Counted from the stretch's first letter, positions 22,301 through 34,490 are shown. The stretch is DNA of 64,000 nucleotides from Blumeriella jaapii (GCA_009599575.1 VWND01000016.1:744001-808000); one strand, 5' to 3'. Numbers and translations are program-made. Notes: a model not told the origin generated them from the sequence alone.

Positions 22301-23861
22301 TTAAGCTTTTAAATAATCATACGTAAAATTATAGCGATGCAAATAGCGATATCTACCCTAAAGACTATTCCGTATATCTCTAAAGCTAATACGCTTCGTA
22401 TAACTCTTTGACACTTGGTTAAGCTTACTGCAATTAGGTTTCTCTTTATTTTAAATAAATTGTCAAGCTGCATTTTATTGGCTAAAAAAACTTCGTAGCC
22501 AATTTGCGAACTGCAGTTTTTGTTATTAGCAAATAAGCCATCAACAAATACAAATAACTTTGCAGTAGCAAAGTCGATTTGTATAAATAAAAGTCTTCGA
22601 TCTTAATTATCTATTATCCATCGAATTCGCTTATTAATTATATCGATATCTGACTGGACAAGATTCTCCACCTGTATTTGTACAGCTACTAAAAGGTCGA
22701 AAATAGCTTCGGATTGACACAAACTAGTAATATAAGCTTCTCGAGCGCGTTGGGCGAGGTAATTGCTCCTATCGTCCTTAATTAGCTCGAGTTTCTTTGC
22801 TTGGTTCTTTTATTTAAAAAAAATAAAACTTCCTGCCTTTTGTTTTTGTAAAGCTCTTCCATTGAAAGTCAAAACGTTGTTTTCACTCAGTGTATTTTTG
22901 GGTTTCGCATTGAAGTCTGCTGCTTATAGTTCGGCCTTTTCCAAAGCCGAAAAAACGTCGTCTGCTAGCTGCAACGTATCGTTTGTTTGCATTCCTACAA
23001 TTGCGAAAGCAAAAATAGTAGAAATAAGTAAACAGGGGTCGTATATTAACGTAGTCATATGAAGCTTGTCCTTATAATGCTTGTAGTACGTATCCCACCA
23101 ATGCGTACCTGCCTTTGCTATACCGTACAAAAGCTTGTAAATCAGCAGAATCGAGCCTTCTGAATAGCTAAATCGTAGCTCTTTAGAAAGGTGCGCTAAA
23201 ATCTGTTTTTTTTAAAAACCGATTGGCGCTCATATAGGCTTGTGTGATATCCCTCAAATGCAATATAGCCTTGCAAATGTGTTCGAAAATTGAGGCGAGA
23301 GCTATAATCAATCTCTGGCTATTTCGCTGAATAATAAGTAATTAAATAAAAATATCGTATTTCCCATCGTCGTTGTAAACTTGAATTACCAATTTAAATT
23401 TTTCGAATAATATAGTTGTATTTTTGCCTTTGATTTTATTCACAACTCGTGAATTAAAAATTCGGCCGTAGTAAAAAATGGGGGGTTGTATTATACAATT
23501 TCAAAAAAAAACGCCTTTCTCGATCAAACCTTTTATTTCCATTTTTTTTAAAAGCTTTAAAAGGCTCGCCGAGGGTTGTGATAACACCTTTTTGGCGTAG
23601 CTTGACTAAGCATTCAACGTCTGCCTTTTTCTTGTGTATAAAATAACTTGCAATACAGTCGTCGAGAAAATTGGTTTTGGTAGTCTTTGCAAAAAAAAAC
23701 AGTATATTAATATTATCCTTTTCCATATTTTTTCTTTCAAGCTCGTAAAACTCGTCAGTTATGAGTAACTGCTGCTATTGCTGTTGCTCCTTAATCTTTC
23801 GGAAAAAAACGCGTATTTTGGTGCCTTGGCGAACTTGTGTAATCTTTGGAGGTTGAAAAAG
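22300..23861 (-). pseudogene. Element F: reverse transcriptase remnant
   Basis: A 68-codon piece (22924-23130) reads MYGIAKAGTHWWDTYYKHY, then YDPCLLI and VGMQTNDTL, the decayed form of the Copia-type catalytic region of fungal elements (QTDDTL, first Asp now Asn). The piece upstream at 23454-23726 contains FLDDCIASYFIHKKK and KGVITTLGEPFKAF, a conserved N-terminal RT-linked stretch in these elements. Frame changes and stops are frequent. RT would synthesise the element cDNA. Confidence 0.8.
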
Positions 23862-24830
23862 TTAAATTAATAGTACAATCAGTTCTAGAACAGGCTGTAC
23901 AATTGCAGCTGATGAAATAAACTGTACAATTGCAGCTGGTGATACAACCTCTGGAAAATACTCCTTAACAACTGGTTCATCGGGAGTTTCACCGTCCAAT
24001 TCGTAGTAAAACTTGACTGACGTAATTCGAAAATCTGAAATTCTATCGTTGATTTGAACTTTGCAGGTATTGCTATCCCTTGAAATAAGCTTATAAGAGC
24101 CTGACCAACCTCCCTTTTCTTTATATACGCGTACATCTGATTGTAAGAAAAGATTGAATGTTTCTAGAATATTCGGGCCATTTCTAGTGCGTAGAGCTTT
24201 CGAAACTTTGCGTTCGGCCTGAATTCGCCGAATTTCTTGGGTTGCAAAGCGTAGTGCATTACGTCTTTTCGTTATAAAAGCAAAAAAAGCGTCTGTTTTT
24301 AATAGGCGGAGGTATGCACCGTATACTAGCAAAATGGATATAATACCGCCTGGATTTGCAATGTCGTTTATAATTTTAAAAGCCATTTTCAAAATCATAT
24401 GCTTATCGAAGCCTTTATTTTTCAATTGCTTTTTCAGAATACTGTAAATTCGTTTAAAAGGGCCGTGGTAACGTTCCACCTTGCTAATATTATTATAAGC
24501 TTCGACTGGGACGATTTTAATATTATATCCTATAAAACGTATCTGCTAACGAAACTTCTGAAAAATTAGGTTGGTTTCTAAATCGACAACAATTACGTCG
24601 GATGGACCCAAGTAGAAATCGATCTAATACAGCCGAAGTATATCTTATACGTGTTTTGCAATTATATTCTTTAAGAAACCATCAAAGCTGTAAATAATAG
24701 CCGAATCCACGATATAAAGGACCGGGTCGCCGTTAATATATATAATATTTATAATTATTAAATAATTAAATTCGTAATCGTTTTTTAATAAAATTTTAAA
24801 TCGGCGAAAGGTTTGTTCGTATAATTAGCA
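23862..24830 (-). pseudogene. Element F: integrase remnant
   Basis: A 205-codon open frame (23862-24479) starts in the integrase core at VERYHGPFKRIYSI and contains LVYGAYLR and a coiled basic tail. Upstream in the same direction (about 24740-24480) lie NGDPVLYIVDSAI with the first catalytic Asp, SDVIVVDLETN with the second and VPVEAYNNISKVE with the catalytic Glu. The D, D, E set is thus still readable, though stops separate the pieces. The long open frame is notable in such mutated DNA. Confidence 0.82.
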
Positions 24831-25016
24831 TTAGGAATAGTATTTAGCAATCTTTTCCAGGATAGCAGTTTCGAACTCCTGTTTTGCTCGTTCCAAGGTA
24901 GCTGCAAAGCGCTGTACAAAAAGATATTTTTATCGTTTATAAATCTGGCGTAATTCGAATTCTGTAAAGTAGTAAAATAAGGTTTTTTAAATATTAAGCA
25001 GCATAAATAAATATTT

Positions 25017-25388
25017 TCATTTCCGAATTACTAATACGCCAAGGCCATTCTTTTGTATAAGCATATTATGCAAATTATCGAAGTAAATATGGAAAGCATT
25101 TATATTTTTTAAATAAATCAAAAAAAAGATATTAGTATCAACGATATAAAACTTAATTTTGCTAATAAGTATTGCAATAAGGACTGTTTCTTGAATACTT
25201 GCAAAAGTTATCTTAAAGCTAATCGTATTTTTCTTCGAAAAAAAGTTAAAAGCAAGCTGGAATAGCAATTTTTTAAAGATTTTAAACTGAAATATACCAT
25301 CTGAAAACTTGCCAGCTGCATCCGAATCTGGAAGAAATCCTTGGAACTTGTATAAAAAGTATCTCGAGCCTGAAATATACGTTTCCAA
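25017..25388 (-). pseudogene. Element F: aspartic protease region
   Basis: A 123-codon open stretch contains FLPDSDAAGKFSDGIFQFK; fungal Copia elements have D-T-G-A-A-G-K-S here, so the catalytic D-T-G has become D-S-D. It continues with the conserved FYIVDTNIFFLIYLKNINAFHIYFDN and NMLIQKNG blocks, which lead into the pre-integrase region. The protease would cleave Gag-Pol; the changed active site makes activity unlikely. Confidence 0.82.
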
Positions 25389-25774
25389 TAGAAGTTTATC
25401 GTCCTTCTGAATAAATAGGTTTATAAGGTCAAGCTTTGTAAAAGCGTGGTAGGCAGATCGCTCTTATAAAATAATCAAAACTTCGACTTCGATTCCTACT
25501 ATCTTACCAGCTTTTGTATAAAAAGTTTAAGTAAAGAAATTGTCGTCTTGATACTTATCCCCATCGTAGTAGCCGTTCTCGGCGCTCCATGTGTTATATT
25601 AATTAAAAGGAAAGAAAAGGGCGAAAAAAGCAGGGGCGTCTTCCAAGCCTTCAACGCTTTCGTATTGCGCAAGGAAGCTTATGTATTATTATACAATCGA
25701 AAAGGTTCCAATGAAATAAGCTTTATTAGCGCTGTATTCGTCGTATGCTTTCTTACGTTTTTCTGAAAAGTGTT

Positions 25775-25840
25775 TTATTAACCAGCAGTCCACCTTTTTA
25801 CATACCCAACACTTTTTAGGTTGGGAACTGTTTAAAACTG
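25775..25840 (-). pseudogene. Element F: gag CCHC zinc knuckle
   Basis: The minus strand reads KCWVCKKVDCWLIKHFSEK, a C-x2-C-x4-C-x4-H knuckle with all four ligands retained, followed by a Lys/Arg stretch. Fungal Copia gag/pol proteins carry such a knuckle upstream of the protease. It would bind element RNA. Confidence 0.82.
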
Positions 25841-26202
25841 CTTAAATAACCTTCTCGGCCTCGGAATCCTCCTCCTTTTCTAAATAAGCCTCTGCCTTAA
25901 TAACCTCTACCGAAACGTTTTTCGCGACTTCTACCTCTGTAAGTTCGGTTTGTATAATAGCTTTTATTTTGATTTGCAAAAATAACAGAAATTTAAAAAA
26001 GCTGGAAAGTAATAAAAGTCAATTCTCGCAATTGAACTTCTCGTTTAATAATCCTAATTGCGTTGCGTAGCTGGGATGCGACGCTTTTATACGTATTTGC
26101 AAAATCTATTAAGGCGTGTTTGCACTTCTGTACGCTATTGCAAGCGCTGATAACCTGGTCTCGCAAATGGTTGTCTGATTCGTACTTTTTAATAAAAGTT
26201 TA

Positions 26203-27135
26203 TTAACACAGCGCTAATTTCTCGAACATAATTTCTAAGCATTCCAAGCGTGATTTGCCAGGGTTTTCAGCTTGTATTCTTCTGTATATAATTATACGCC
26301 ATGCTGTTAAATAAAGCTTGCGGTTTTTAATCGTTTCGAAGTAAGCTTTTATAAAGCTAATTATCACGTCAAACTGATAATTTTTACGAATTATAATATT
26401 GCAGTAATAAACGTCAGCTGCTTTTTTAAGCATATACGGAAAAGCTTTTGCGTACAAGCCTTCGGAGAAATTGCATAAATCGCACAAACTGTAGAACTTC
26501 TTCAGCTTTACGTGAAGTATATCCCACATTTTATCTCCGTATTTCATTTTATTTTTGTAATATATTTTGCTAAAATTTAAAACTAACTGTGCAGAATCAT
26601 CTCTTTTATAAAGTCTGGCTACTTCTGCTCCTTCGTCGTCGCCTTTATCGGAAGGGTCAAAATCGTTACCCTCAACCTTAGAAATCTTCGTTTTGTTTTT
26701 AAAATTGTATAACGTCTTGCCTCGTATAAAGGGTATATTACGTACGCTATATACGCTATTATCGCTACTTTTGGTAAATATCTTGGTTGTTCGTAACGCA
26801 TGGACGTTGGCTAGGCTGTCTTTTGCCCTTTGAAATCCACCCTTATTATTTTCGATGTAAGCATTTTTATCACTATAATAATCTTCGCTTTCAGCAACTG
26901 ATTTAAATAAAAAAGGCAAGGGTAGATTTTCTTTTTTATCTTTGAAGGCTATTTCGTAGCTAAGTCTTTTAACTTTTATCTGTTGTCGTTCCTTGTTTGC
27001 AAAAATAAAAAAAATAAATTTATTCTTCTGAAATACTACTGCTAAGCGATTTGCATAGCTACCATTTCGCTCCTTTGTAAATAAGGCCATATTAACTTTA
27101 TAAATAAACAAGTGGTTATAGAAGCTGCGTTTCAA
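26203..27135 (-). pseudogene. Element F: gag (310-codon open frame)
   Basis: The longest open frame in the LTR elements runs 310 codons from 27135 to a stop at 26203. It has a charged low-complexity N-terminal half (DFDPSDKGDDEGAE near residue 155) and a C-terminal gag core: KMKYGDKMWDILHVKLKKFY, GLYAKAFPYMLKKAADVYY and the ending RIQAENPGKSRLECLEIMFE. This matches the fungal Copia gag layout. The true start is uncertain because upstream sequence (27136-27250) may also be coding. After the stop the gag continues towards the knuckle at 25840 in broken frames. Confidence 0.82.
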
Positions 27136-27746
27136 AAAAGCGTATGCAATATTGAATAAATCGGCGTTCCAATTAGCAAAGTCTTTTTGAAAAAGTTCTT
27201 ATAAAGCCTTTTTTTGCACGTATTTGTGTTCTGTTTTATATCGGTTTAAAAAAAAATAAATTCATTTATTTACAGCAGAAGCGGTTTGATAAATAGCTGA
27301 TTTTGATTTAAATTGTTTCAGCCAAAAGTCGGTATCGATTTCGAAATTTAGATCGAATAAAAGGTTTCGAATAGGATAAGAAAACATTCTCGATATTTTA
27401 GCAGCTTTGTTTGCAATCAAAAGATTGCAAAGTCGAATTGAATTAAATTGGATTAAATTGGATTGTTGCTGTTTTCGGTGCGCAGGCTGCAAGCTCGGGC
27501 TTGGCGTAAATAAATGGGTTTTTGTTAATTTCGGTTTTGATTATTGCGCAGGCTAGGCGCGAGCGTATAAGACGCGTATAGTCAAAGGGTTATCTTTTAA
27601 TATCTGATCTCAGCTATTCCGAAAAAATCGTCGATTTTAGCGTAGCTTTAAAATGCAAGCAGAGGTCGCCTTTTGCACCGTTTTGCTACCTTTTTTTAAT
27701 AAATCTAGCTGCTCTGTGGTTAACAATGAAATCAACCACTGATCAG
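27136..27746 (-). other. Element F leader and gag N-terminal region
   Basis: About 600 bp between the gag open frame and the 5' LTR. It probably holds the untranslated leader and perhaps the first gag codons. I see no protein domain and no convincing tRNA primer-binding site. Confidence 0.6.
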
Positions 27747-27945
27747 TGTTGGTATCATATAAAAGGGGGTTGTGTATACACAGTTGAGATATTGCAATAA
27801 CTGGGATTGTATTGCGAAAAAGATCTAAAAAGTAAACTAGCTACCGCACGGAATATATGTAGGTAGGGCTGCACGCTTGCAGCCTACCATCACGTGGTGT
27901 GATCATATGATTATGCGCATGATCAACCACCACCATATACCCACA
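27747..27945 (-). repeat. Element F 5' LTR
   Basis: This 199-bp LTR has an unmutated outer end (CACCATATACCCACA) and a mutated inner end (TGTTGGTATCATATAAAAG). GTTAT follows at 27946-27950. Confidence 0.92.
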
Positions 27946-27950
27946 GTTAT

Positions 27951-28017
27951 AAACGCTATTTTAGATTTTAAACGAGATTCCAACTTTTTTTATTTTATAT
28001 AATAGCGCGGCTATAAT
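27951..28017 (+). mobile_element. Element E, third segment (chromodomain core)
   Basis: These 67 bp, in frame with the preceding E segments, read NAILDFKRDSNFFYFI and then RGYN, matching the chromodomain core (AILD.. YLIRWRGYDD). The last five bases ATAAT are the target of G. Confidence 0.78.
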
Positions 28018-28313
28018 TGTAACGATTCACTCTGTTGCCACCTCTCGTGTCACCCCAGCAACTACGTATAGCTGCAAGCTTTCCAGCAACTACGTATAGC
28101 TGCAAGCTTCCTGGTTTTCTGGTAGGTTTTTTATCAACTGTAGAAATTATTTATATATATAAAGCTTTCTTCTTTTAATAATTTCTGCCTTTTGCAATTG
28201 TTGATTTTAAATAAATATCTTTGTTATAAAACCAAAGGCTCGTTTCTTATATTATATAAACTCGGCGACCAATTGACTGATTTCTTAGCTCTCCGATTGA
28301 TTAGATCGTTATA
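28018..28313 (+). repeat. Element G 5' LTR
   Basis: The 296-bp LTR has an unmutated outer 120 bp with a duplicated AGCAACTACGTATAGCTGCA unit (about 28062-28108). The inner end is mutated (TCGTTATA for TCGTTACA). Confidence 0.92.
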
Positions 28314-28339
28314 TTATTAATAACTCTTTTTTTACGCTA

Positions 28340-29900
28340 GCGACGGCGTAAATTATTTTTTTTTTCGAATTCCTTACGAGTTATACCAAGGTGATCGACC
28401 GGTCGTGAGAAGGTTTATTTCCGCATTTCGCGAAAAATGGCTTTTGTTTAACAATCTCTTTCCTAGCAGAGCTTTTCAGCTTTTGCTATTATATTACAAC
28501 TTTCCTTTTTTTAATTAGCGAAAAAGCAGCTTTCTCCAGAAGCTTTTTTTTTTAAAAAACAGTTTCCTTCCGAAAAAAAAAAAACAAAGGAAAAGGCAAA
28601 GCGCTAACTATTTCGCTTGCCACTTTTTTTTTGCAATTTAGCGTTGAAAGCGTTTAATTAAGACTTTTGCAAAATCAATTAAAAGAAGCGCAAAAGCGTG
28701 AACGACAATTTTTAGAAATTATACGATTGCGATAAATTTTTTAATTAAAGCGTTTAATAAAATTTATCGAATATGCTTTTGCTAATCGCGAATCTGCTGC
28801 TTCTTTTTTTTTTCGCAACGTTTTATTTTAATTAACAAACGCTGCAAATCAATTTTTACGTTTTTCGCGAATTCTTTTTAGATTTTCCTATGACGGCCAA
28901 AACTTTAGCGCGCTTTTTAAACGCTATAGTTCCTATTTATCTGCTGATTTTCGACTAGCTCGTATAAAGCGCGTTTCGAATTTTAAGTTTAAGTTAAATA
29001 ATAGTAAAAATTATAAAGCATGCTATTAAGAAACTAAAGTTTTCGACAATTTCGAATTTTACTACGATTATTTCGCTAGCGATCGATCTCGTAAGAATTA
29101 TATATTCGATCAGATCGAAAGCGTAGCAAAGGAGTTTCTGACCTCGCGTATTTTGAACCGTTTCGATCTTACATTTCTCGAAGAATTAATAAAAAAGATC
29201 GCCGATTTCCTGGCCGACCTTTCCGACGTTTAAAAGGCCGAAGACGAATTTAAAATGTTTGCAATAAGTACGCACGACGACTTTTGGCGGTTTTATTTGC
29301 GATTTTCCATTCGCAGCGAACGTTTAAATACGGATTGACAAACAGCTTCGGAACGTTTTCCGAAACAAAATACTAAAGCGTTTACGAAAAAAGCTGCATT
29401 TGAAATGGGCGCGTATAACAATTTTTAAAGATTAGCTTACCGCCGTCCGACAAAAAAAATAAGATCAGTTGGCTAAACGAATTTTATACGCGAGTCGTTT
29501 TTCAACCAAGTTTATTATTTATCAAAATAATAGATTTTTAATCAAAGCGTATTACGAGTTAAATCGTACGTACGAGAGTCGTCCAAATGCTTTATAAGCT
29601 TTTTTTCAGCCTTCTGCTGCTTTTTCTTCTTTTCTACGCCAGAACGCCCTTTTTGGCGTTTTTTCTTTTCGATCGGACCAACGACAACGCTCGTCCTTTA
29701 CTTTATATCAAAAGGTTCGAAGCCAATTTGCACGACTTTTTACGGGCCGACCTTCGGTTTTATTTAAAGGTTTTTTTAGATTAGTAAGTGTAAACGAGAT
29801 CGAACCGGCCGAAGATTCGCTTTTTAATAATAGTAGTAAAAACGAAAACCCTTTTTTAAACGACTTTCAAAACGCATATAAAAAAGTTGAAAGTTCTTCC
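28340..29900 (+). pseudogene. Element G: gag remnant
   Basis: The clearest gag piece is about 29098-29460: NYIFDQIESVAKEFLTSRIL, FLEELIKKIADFLADLSDV, then FKMFAISTHDDFWRFYLRFS and RTSERF-like sequence, the retrotransposon gag core of this Gypsy group. A Phe-rich open frame at 29587-29784 lies in a linker region and is probably a shadow. No intact zinc knuckle was seen. Stops and frame changes interrupt the gene. Confidence 0.65.
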
Positions 29901-29947
29901 GCTAATCGGAGAAACGCTCAGGCCTAAGCAAAACTTTTTTTTTAGGC

Positions 29948-30430
29948 GTGTTGCGCGATATGCGTTACTTTGACGTTCGGAAGCTTTTTAATAGCGATTT
30001 ATTAATAATTCCCGTTATATTTATTAAAAATAGCTTTTCGTATAAAATAAAAGCGCTCGCCGATTTTAAAACGAACGGTTATGCGTTAATCGATTCGGCG
30101 TTAATTAAGTTTTTTTTTTTTTTTTTTAAACTTTTGATTTAATCTTTTCCGGCTTTTTTTTTTATAAAAGGGTATAATAAAGCTCGTGGCTATTTAATTA
30201 TATATTTTACGCTTTTTAATTTTATTATTAACAATCGAATATAATCGTTTACTTTTTTTTTGATTATTAACTTCGGAAATTATGGTATGATTCTAGGAAA
30301 AGCTTGGTTAGCCGAATATTAAGTTTTATTAGATTGTAATAAACGCAAGCTTTATTAGCCGAAGTTTTATCTTTCCACAGCTTTTTACGTTCGTTATATT
30401 AAAGTTTTTTATTTGCATTTCCGAAAGATT
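29948..30430 (+). pseudogene. Element G: aspartic protease remnant
   Basis: An open stretch reads LLIIPVIFIKNSFSYKIKAL then ADFKTNGYALIDSALIK, where D-S-G-A-N of the protease active site has become D-F-K-T-N. Downstream fragments GYLI, NFGNYGMILGKAWLAEY and LLDCNKRKL match the rest of the protease fold, ending in YIKVFYLHFRK. Loss of the DSG triad predicts an inactive protease. Confidence 0.8.
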
Positions 30431-30877
30431 TAATCTCGCCATTAAAACGACGCTGTAAAACGTGACAAGAATTTTGATTAATTATGGCAAACCTACGACG
30501 CTATGCGAAGCGCGAAAAGGTCGAATTTTATTTGCGATGCTAATTTCGATAGCGACGCTAATAAAATATAAAAAATTATATTATTTTCTTAAGCTGACGA
30601 TTCTTTTTTTATTATTTCTTTTTCTTTTTCTTTTTTTCTCTTTTCGTCAGAACAGCTTTTTTGTTTTACGAAAAACAGTTATATTAAAAACCGAAAGAAA
30701 ACCTTCGCCGCGATGGCTTTTCAGCTTAATATAATCGATAGTTTAGACAAGCCACTTTTTAAATTTTCTAAACGACCAATTCGAAAACGAGTCCTTTAAT
30801 CTACTGCTTATCCAATTTCCATTTGCCAGATTATTACATACGTTTTTAAGCTAATTTCCAAAAAAAAAGCAGTTAAA

Positions 30878-31900
30878 ATGTTTTTAATCTTTTTGTACGA
30901 GATCGACAAAATACTAAACGATCTTACGTATAACATTTTTTTTAAGACTCAATCTTACAGTTTTTTCGAACGTTTCAGAACCAACGAAATATCGATTTCG
31001 ACCTTTTTAATTAGCTTAGCAAAGCTAACTTCGAATAAACCTTTTTTCGAATTTTTTTTTCCGGAGTACAAAAACTTCGAACACGTGTTTTCTAAGGCCG
31101 TTAGTAACGAGCTAGCCTTTTACCGGCCCTACGACCATAAAATCGAGCTTATTATAAATGAAAAAAAGCTGAAATATATTTTTTTATATAAGATATCGAT
31201 TTTAAAGCTCGAGATTATTAAAACTTATTTGCAAAATAATTTTAATAAAGGTTTTATCGAACTTTCCACCGCTTTTTTCGTTGCTTTAATGCTTTTCGCC
31301 AAAAAACCCGACGGTTTACTACGTTTTTATATCGATTATCGAGCTTTTAATAACGTTATTCGTAAGGATCGCTATTTTTTCTTTTTTATCGATAAGACTT
31401 TTGCTCGTTTTTCGAAAGCGCGAATTTTTACGAAGTTCGATATTCGTTAAACTTTTTATAAAATTCGAATAAACCCCGCTAGTAAAAAATTGACGACGTT
31501 TCGTACGCGTTACGACGCTTATAAATGTAAAATGCTATCTTTTGGCTTTATTAATAAATCCGCAATTTATTAACGTTATATAAACGACGTTTTTTTCGAT
31601 TATTTAAACGATTTTTGCATTGCATATTTAAATAATATTTTTATTTATTCGTCCGACCTTTTGAAATACGCTATATACGTTCGCAAGGTGTTTTAAAGGC
31701 TCGCTGACGCTGAATTACAAGCCGATATTCGAAAGTTTAAATTTAACGTTATTCGGATTCGTTATTTAGATTTTATTATTTCGATTGAAAACTTAGAGAT
31801 AGACTTAAAGAAAGTTTCCGTAATCGCCTATTGGAAACCTTTTATTATTGTAAAAGATGTACAAAGCTTTTTTGGTTTTTGTAATTTTTACCGACGTTTT
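30878..31900 (+). pseudogene. Element G: reverse transcriptase remnant
   Basis: A 190-codon open frame (30878-31450) covers the N-terminal RT: YDHKIELI, NKGFIELSTAFFVALMLFAK, PDGLLRFYIDYRAFNN and ARIFTKFDIR with the first catalytic Asp. The frame continues after a stop to FGFINKSAIYQ-like sequence and the catalytic box AYLNNIFIYSS (about 31627-31650), where YLDD has become YLNN. FYRRFIRNYG (about 31888-31917) closes the domain. RT activity is lost through the two Asp-to-Asn changes and stops. Confidence 0.88.
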
Positions 31901-32019
31901 ATTCGAAACTACGGTATAATTGCAAAGCCTTTGGTTTATTTGACTAAAGCTAACGTTTTTTTTAATTTTATTTTTAAATATTAAGAAAGTTTCGACCTTT
32001 TTATATTAACTTTTATATT

Positions 32020-32440
32020 TGCATCAGTTTTATAATATTATAGGCAAAACTTTTTTTGCATATTAGAAATTAACGCTTTCGACGGCGTAGTAGCTTTTGT
32101 GTTTTCGCAATTTTATAGCGACGATTGGCTTTTAGTCGCTTATTTTAGCAAAATTATGATTTTCGTAAAGCTGAACTACGTCGTATACGATAAAGAAATG
32201 TTCGTAATCGTGAGATTTTTAAGCAACTTTCGTATTAAATTAGTTAGCTTAGTTTATTAAATTAAAATTATTACTAATTATAAAGCTTTGGAATATTTTA
32301 TGATTTTCAAATTTTTGAACGTTCGATAAATACGCTGGGCCGAGCTTTTCGCCGACTACAACTTTTTTATTACGTATAGACTAAATAAACATAACTTTTT
32401 AATTAACGTATTAATACGTCGTACGAGCGAATTCGATCGC
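32020..32440 (+). pseudogene. Element G: RNase H remnant
   Basis: Reading shows LEINAFDGVVAFVFSQ, in which the first catalytic Asp of ETDASD is Asn (about 32065-32112), then LVAYFSKIMIF, NYVVYDKEMFVIVRFL, and a RWAELFADYNFFITY block (about 32335-32380). Order and motifs are those of a Gypsy RNase H following RT. Confidence 0.82.
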
Positions 32441-32509
32441 TAAAACTTTTTTAAACGCACCCAGCGCCTGCAAACCTTTTTTCGAGCAGATCAGATCGAT
32501 TACCGCTTT

Positions 32510-33640
32510 TTGACTAAAAAACTTCGACTTTTTACGGCCTTCGAAACAGCTGTTTTTATCGTTAAAATAATTGATTTTTCTTTTGTATTCCGTGTCGTTG
32601 ACCAGCTTTTCCACGCTAATCGCACAGCTAATAGTCTGATGGCCCTTCGAAAAGAAGCTGTACGAAACGCTACGAAAAGGAACGACGCTAATAATATTTC
32701 GTATATATTTGAACGCGATTTGCTGTTATATTACGGTCGCTTAATAATATCAAACGTCGATTATTTTCGTTTGGCCTTTGTACGAGAAATGCACGACCAG
32801 ATTTTTATCGCTTATTTTAGCGCTCGCAAGATTATGCAATTGCTTTCGAATTAATATTATTAGCGAAGTATAACAGCGTTCGTAAAATAATACTATCGCA
32901 ATTGCTACGTTTGTCGAAGGAGTTTTGTTTCAAAAGATAAGCGCTTCGGTCTTTTTCAGCCTTTTTTTGTTTTTAATTATTTTTAAAAGCACGTTACGAT
33001 AGACTTTTGCAATTTTAATAAAGATAAACACGGTTACGATAACGTATTCGTAATAATAAATCGCTTTTCTAAGCAAGTTATTTCGATTTTCTGTTATAAA
33101 AATATCGACGTTCGAAGCTTCGCCAAATTGTATATATTCTACGTATATAAGTATTTTGGCCTTTTAAAAAGTATTATTAGCGATCGTGGCCTTTAGTATT
33201 AGTTTATTTTCTGGTCTGAATTAAACAAAATATTCGGTACGCAATTAAAGCTTTCGATAGCCGCTTATTCTGAAACCGACGGTAAACCGAAATTTATAAT
33301 TAATATTTGTAAAAACGCTTTCGACCCTTCGTGAATTTTTATTAAAACGATTAAAGCGAATTTTTTTTAATAATAGATTTCGTTTAAATAATTTTTTTTT
33401 ACGAAAGTCTAGGTGGTTTTTCACTTTTTAAAATTGTACACGGTTATACTTTTTATACCAATTGGAATTGAAAGCTCGATACTTTTTTTTTTTCTAACCT
33501 TTTATATAAACTAAACGCAAACGAAGCTTATGCGTACGCTCGCCGCTATTACGACGCCTGGAACTTCGCTAAATCGCACTTTTAATAAGCTTACGATAAA
33601 ATAAAAAAAAGCGCGAATAAGTTTCGCCGCGCAATCGATT
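32510..33640 (+). pseudogene. Element G: integrase remnant
   Basis: The zinc-binding domain spans about 32780-32930: VREMHDQIFIAYFSARKIMQ (H-x-H pattern with the second His replaced) and NCYVCRR with the C-x2-C pair. Core fragments are VTIDF with the first Asp (about 32995), NFNKDKHGYDNVFVIINRFS, SIISDRGL with the second Asp (about 33173-33195) and ETDGKPKFIINI, where the catalytic Glu of QTDGQTE has become Lys (about 33272-33305). The tail before the chromodomain includes VGDYV-like sequence. Inactive. Confidence 0.85.
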
Positions 33641-33659
33641 TTGACGTTGGCGACTACGT

Positions 33660-34194
33660 ATAGCTCGATATGCGTCCATTTCCGACTTTCCGGCTTTTTC
33701 GTAAGCTCGACAATTTTACAAACGGCTTTTTTAAAATTGTAGCCAAAATTTTCGATAACGTTTTTAAGCTAGACTTTCCTAGTATTATAAACGTACATCC
33801 AGTTTTTCACGCTAATCGACTGCGTAAAACAGCTGACGACGCGCTTTCAGATCAGGTTAATTTAGCTTCTGAACTTATTAATATAATTGATAAGCTTAAA
33901 TACGAAGTCGAAAAATTAATCGCTTGTCGAATGCAACGAAAGACCTTTTAATACAAAGCTTTTTAAATAGATTTAAATAAAAATTTTACGTGGTACTCCG
34001 CGTTTGATTTTATATATGTTTTTCTAAAGGTGCGCGACTTTCATTTGGCGCATAAGAAGCTTTCCGGTCCTTTTGCAAAACTTGTAGACTGGCTGAAGGC
34101 GTATTCCGAAGGTTTGGATTCGTACGATTATTTGAATAGCGACGTATTAATAGATAAAAGCTCGAAGGCGCGCTTTTTTCGAACGAAAAAGTAG
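33660..34194 (+). pseudogene. Element G: integrase tail and chromodomain
   Basis: The open stretch 33670-33951 reads LDMRPFPTFRLFRKLDNFTN, VFHANRLRKTADDALSDQVN and KYEVEKLIACRMQRK, i.e. the integrase tail followed by the start of a chromodomain (YEVEEIL.SR). After a stop the frame resumes with FTWYSAFDFIYVF, KVRDFHLAHKKLSGP and WLKAYSEG, the end of a Gypsy chromodomain region and its C-terminal helix. Stop codons separate the parts. The domain would tether integration complexes to chromatin. Confidence 0.85.
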
Positions 34195-34490
34195 TGTAAC
34201 GATTCATTCTGTTGCCACCTTTCGTATTATTTTAGCAACTACGTATAATTGCAAGCTCTTTAGCAACTACGTATAACTGCAAGCTTTTTGGTCTTTTGGT
34301 GGGTTTCCTATCAACTGTAAAAACTATTTATGTATATAAGGCTTTTTTTTTTTAGCAATTTCTGCCTTTTGCAGTTGTTAATTCTAAATGAATATTTTTA
34401 TTACAGAACCAAAGGCTCGTTTTTTATATTATGTGAACTCGGCGACCAGTTGACTGATCTCCCAGCCCTCCGACTGATTAGATCGTTACA
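34195..34490 (+). repeat. Element G 3' LTR
   Basis: The 296-bp partner of 28018-28313. Here the inner (left) end is mutated and the outer (right) ~110 bp are clean, including CCCAGCCCTCCGACTGATTA and the TCGTTACA terminus. Confidence 0.92.

Larger units (their letters stand above)
21737..27945 (-). mobile_element. Ty1/Copia element F, minus strand
   Basis: Two 199-bp LTRs (21737-21935, 27747-27945) and a 5-bp TSD GTTAT (21732-21736, 27946-27950) enclose about 5.8 kb. Minus-strand domain order is gag with CCHC knuckle, protease, integrase, RT, RNase H. Integrase before RT is the Copia order. The element is moderately mutated, less than D or E, but has many stops and a changed protease active site. 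It interrupts the chromodomain of E. Confidence 0.93.
28018..34490 (+). mobile_element. Ty3/Gypsy chromovirus-type element G, plus strand
   Basis: G has 296-bp LTRs (28018-28313, 34195-34490) with ends TGTAACGATTCA...TCGTTACA and a TSD ATAAT/ATAAC (28013-28017, 34491-34495) differing by one transition. Plus-strand order is gag, protease, RT, RNase H, integrase, chromodomain, all degraded. It is inserted in the chromodomain of E. RT YLDD now reads YLNN and the catalytic Glu of integrase is Lys, so it is inactive. Confidence 0.92.

Noticed and set aside
29587..29784. Phe/Leu-rich 65-codon open frame in element G as a small membrane protein
   Set aside because: It lies in the gag-to-protease linker and its composition is explained by C-to-T mutation of a Pro/Ser-rich stretch; no start context or conserved partner.
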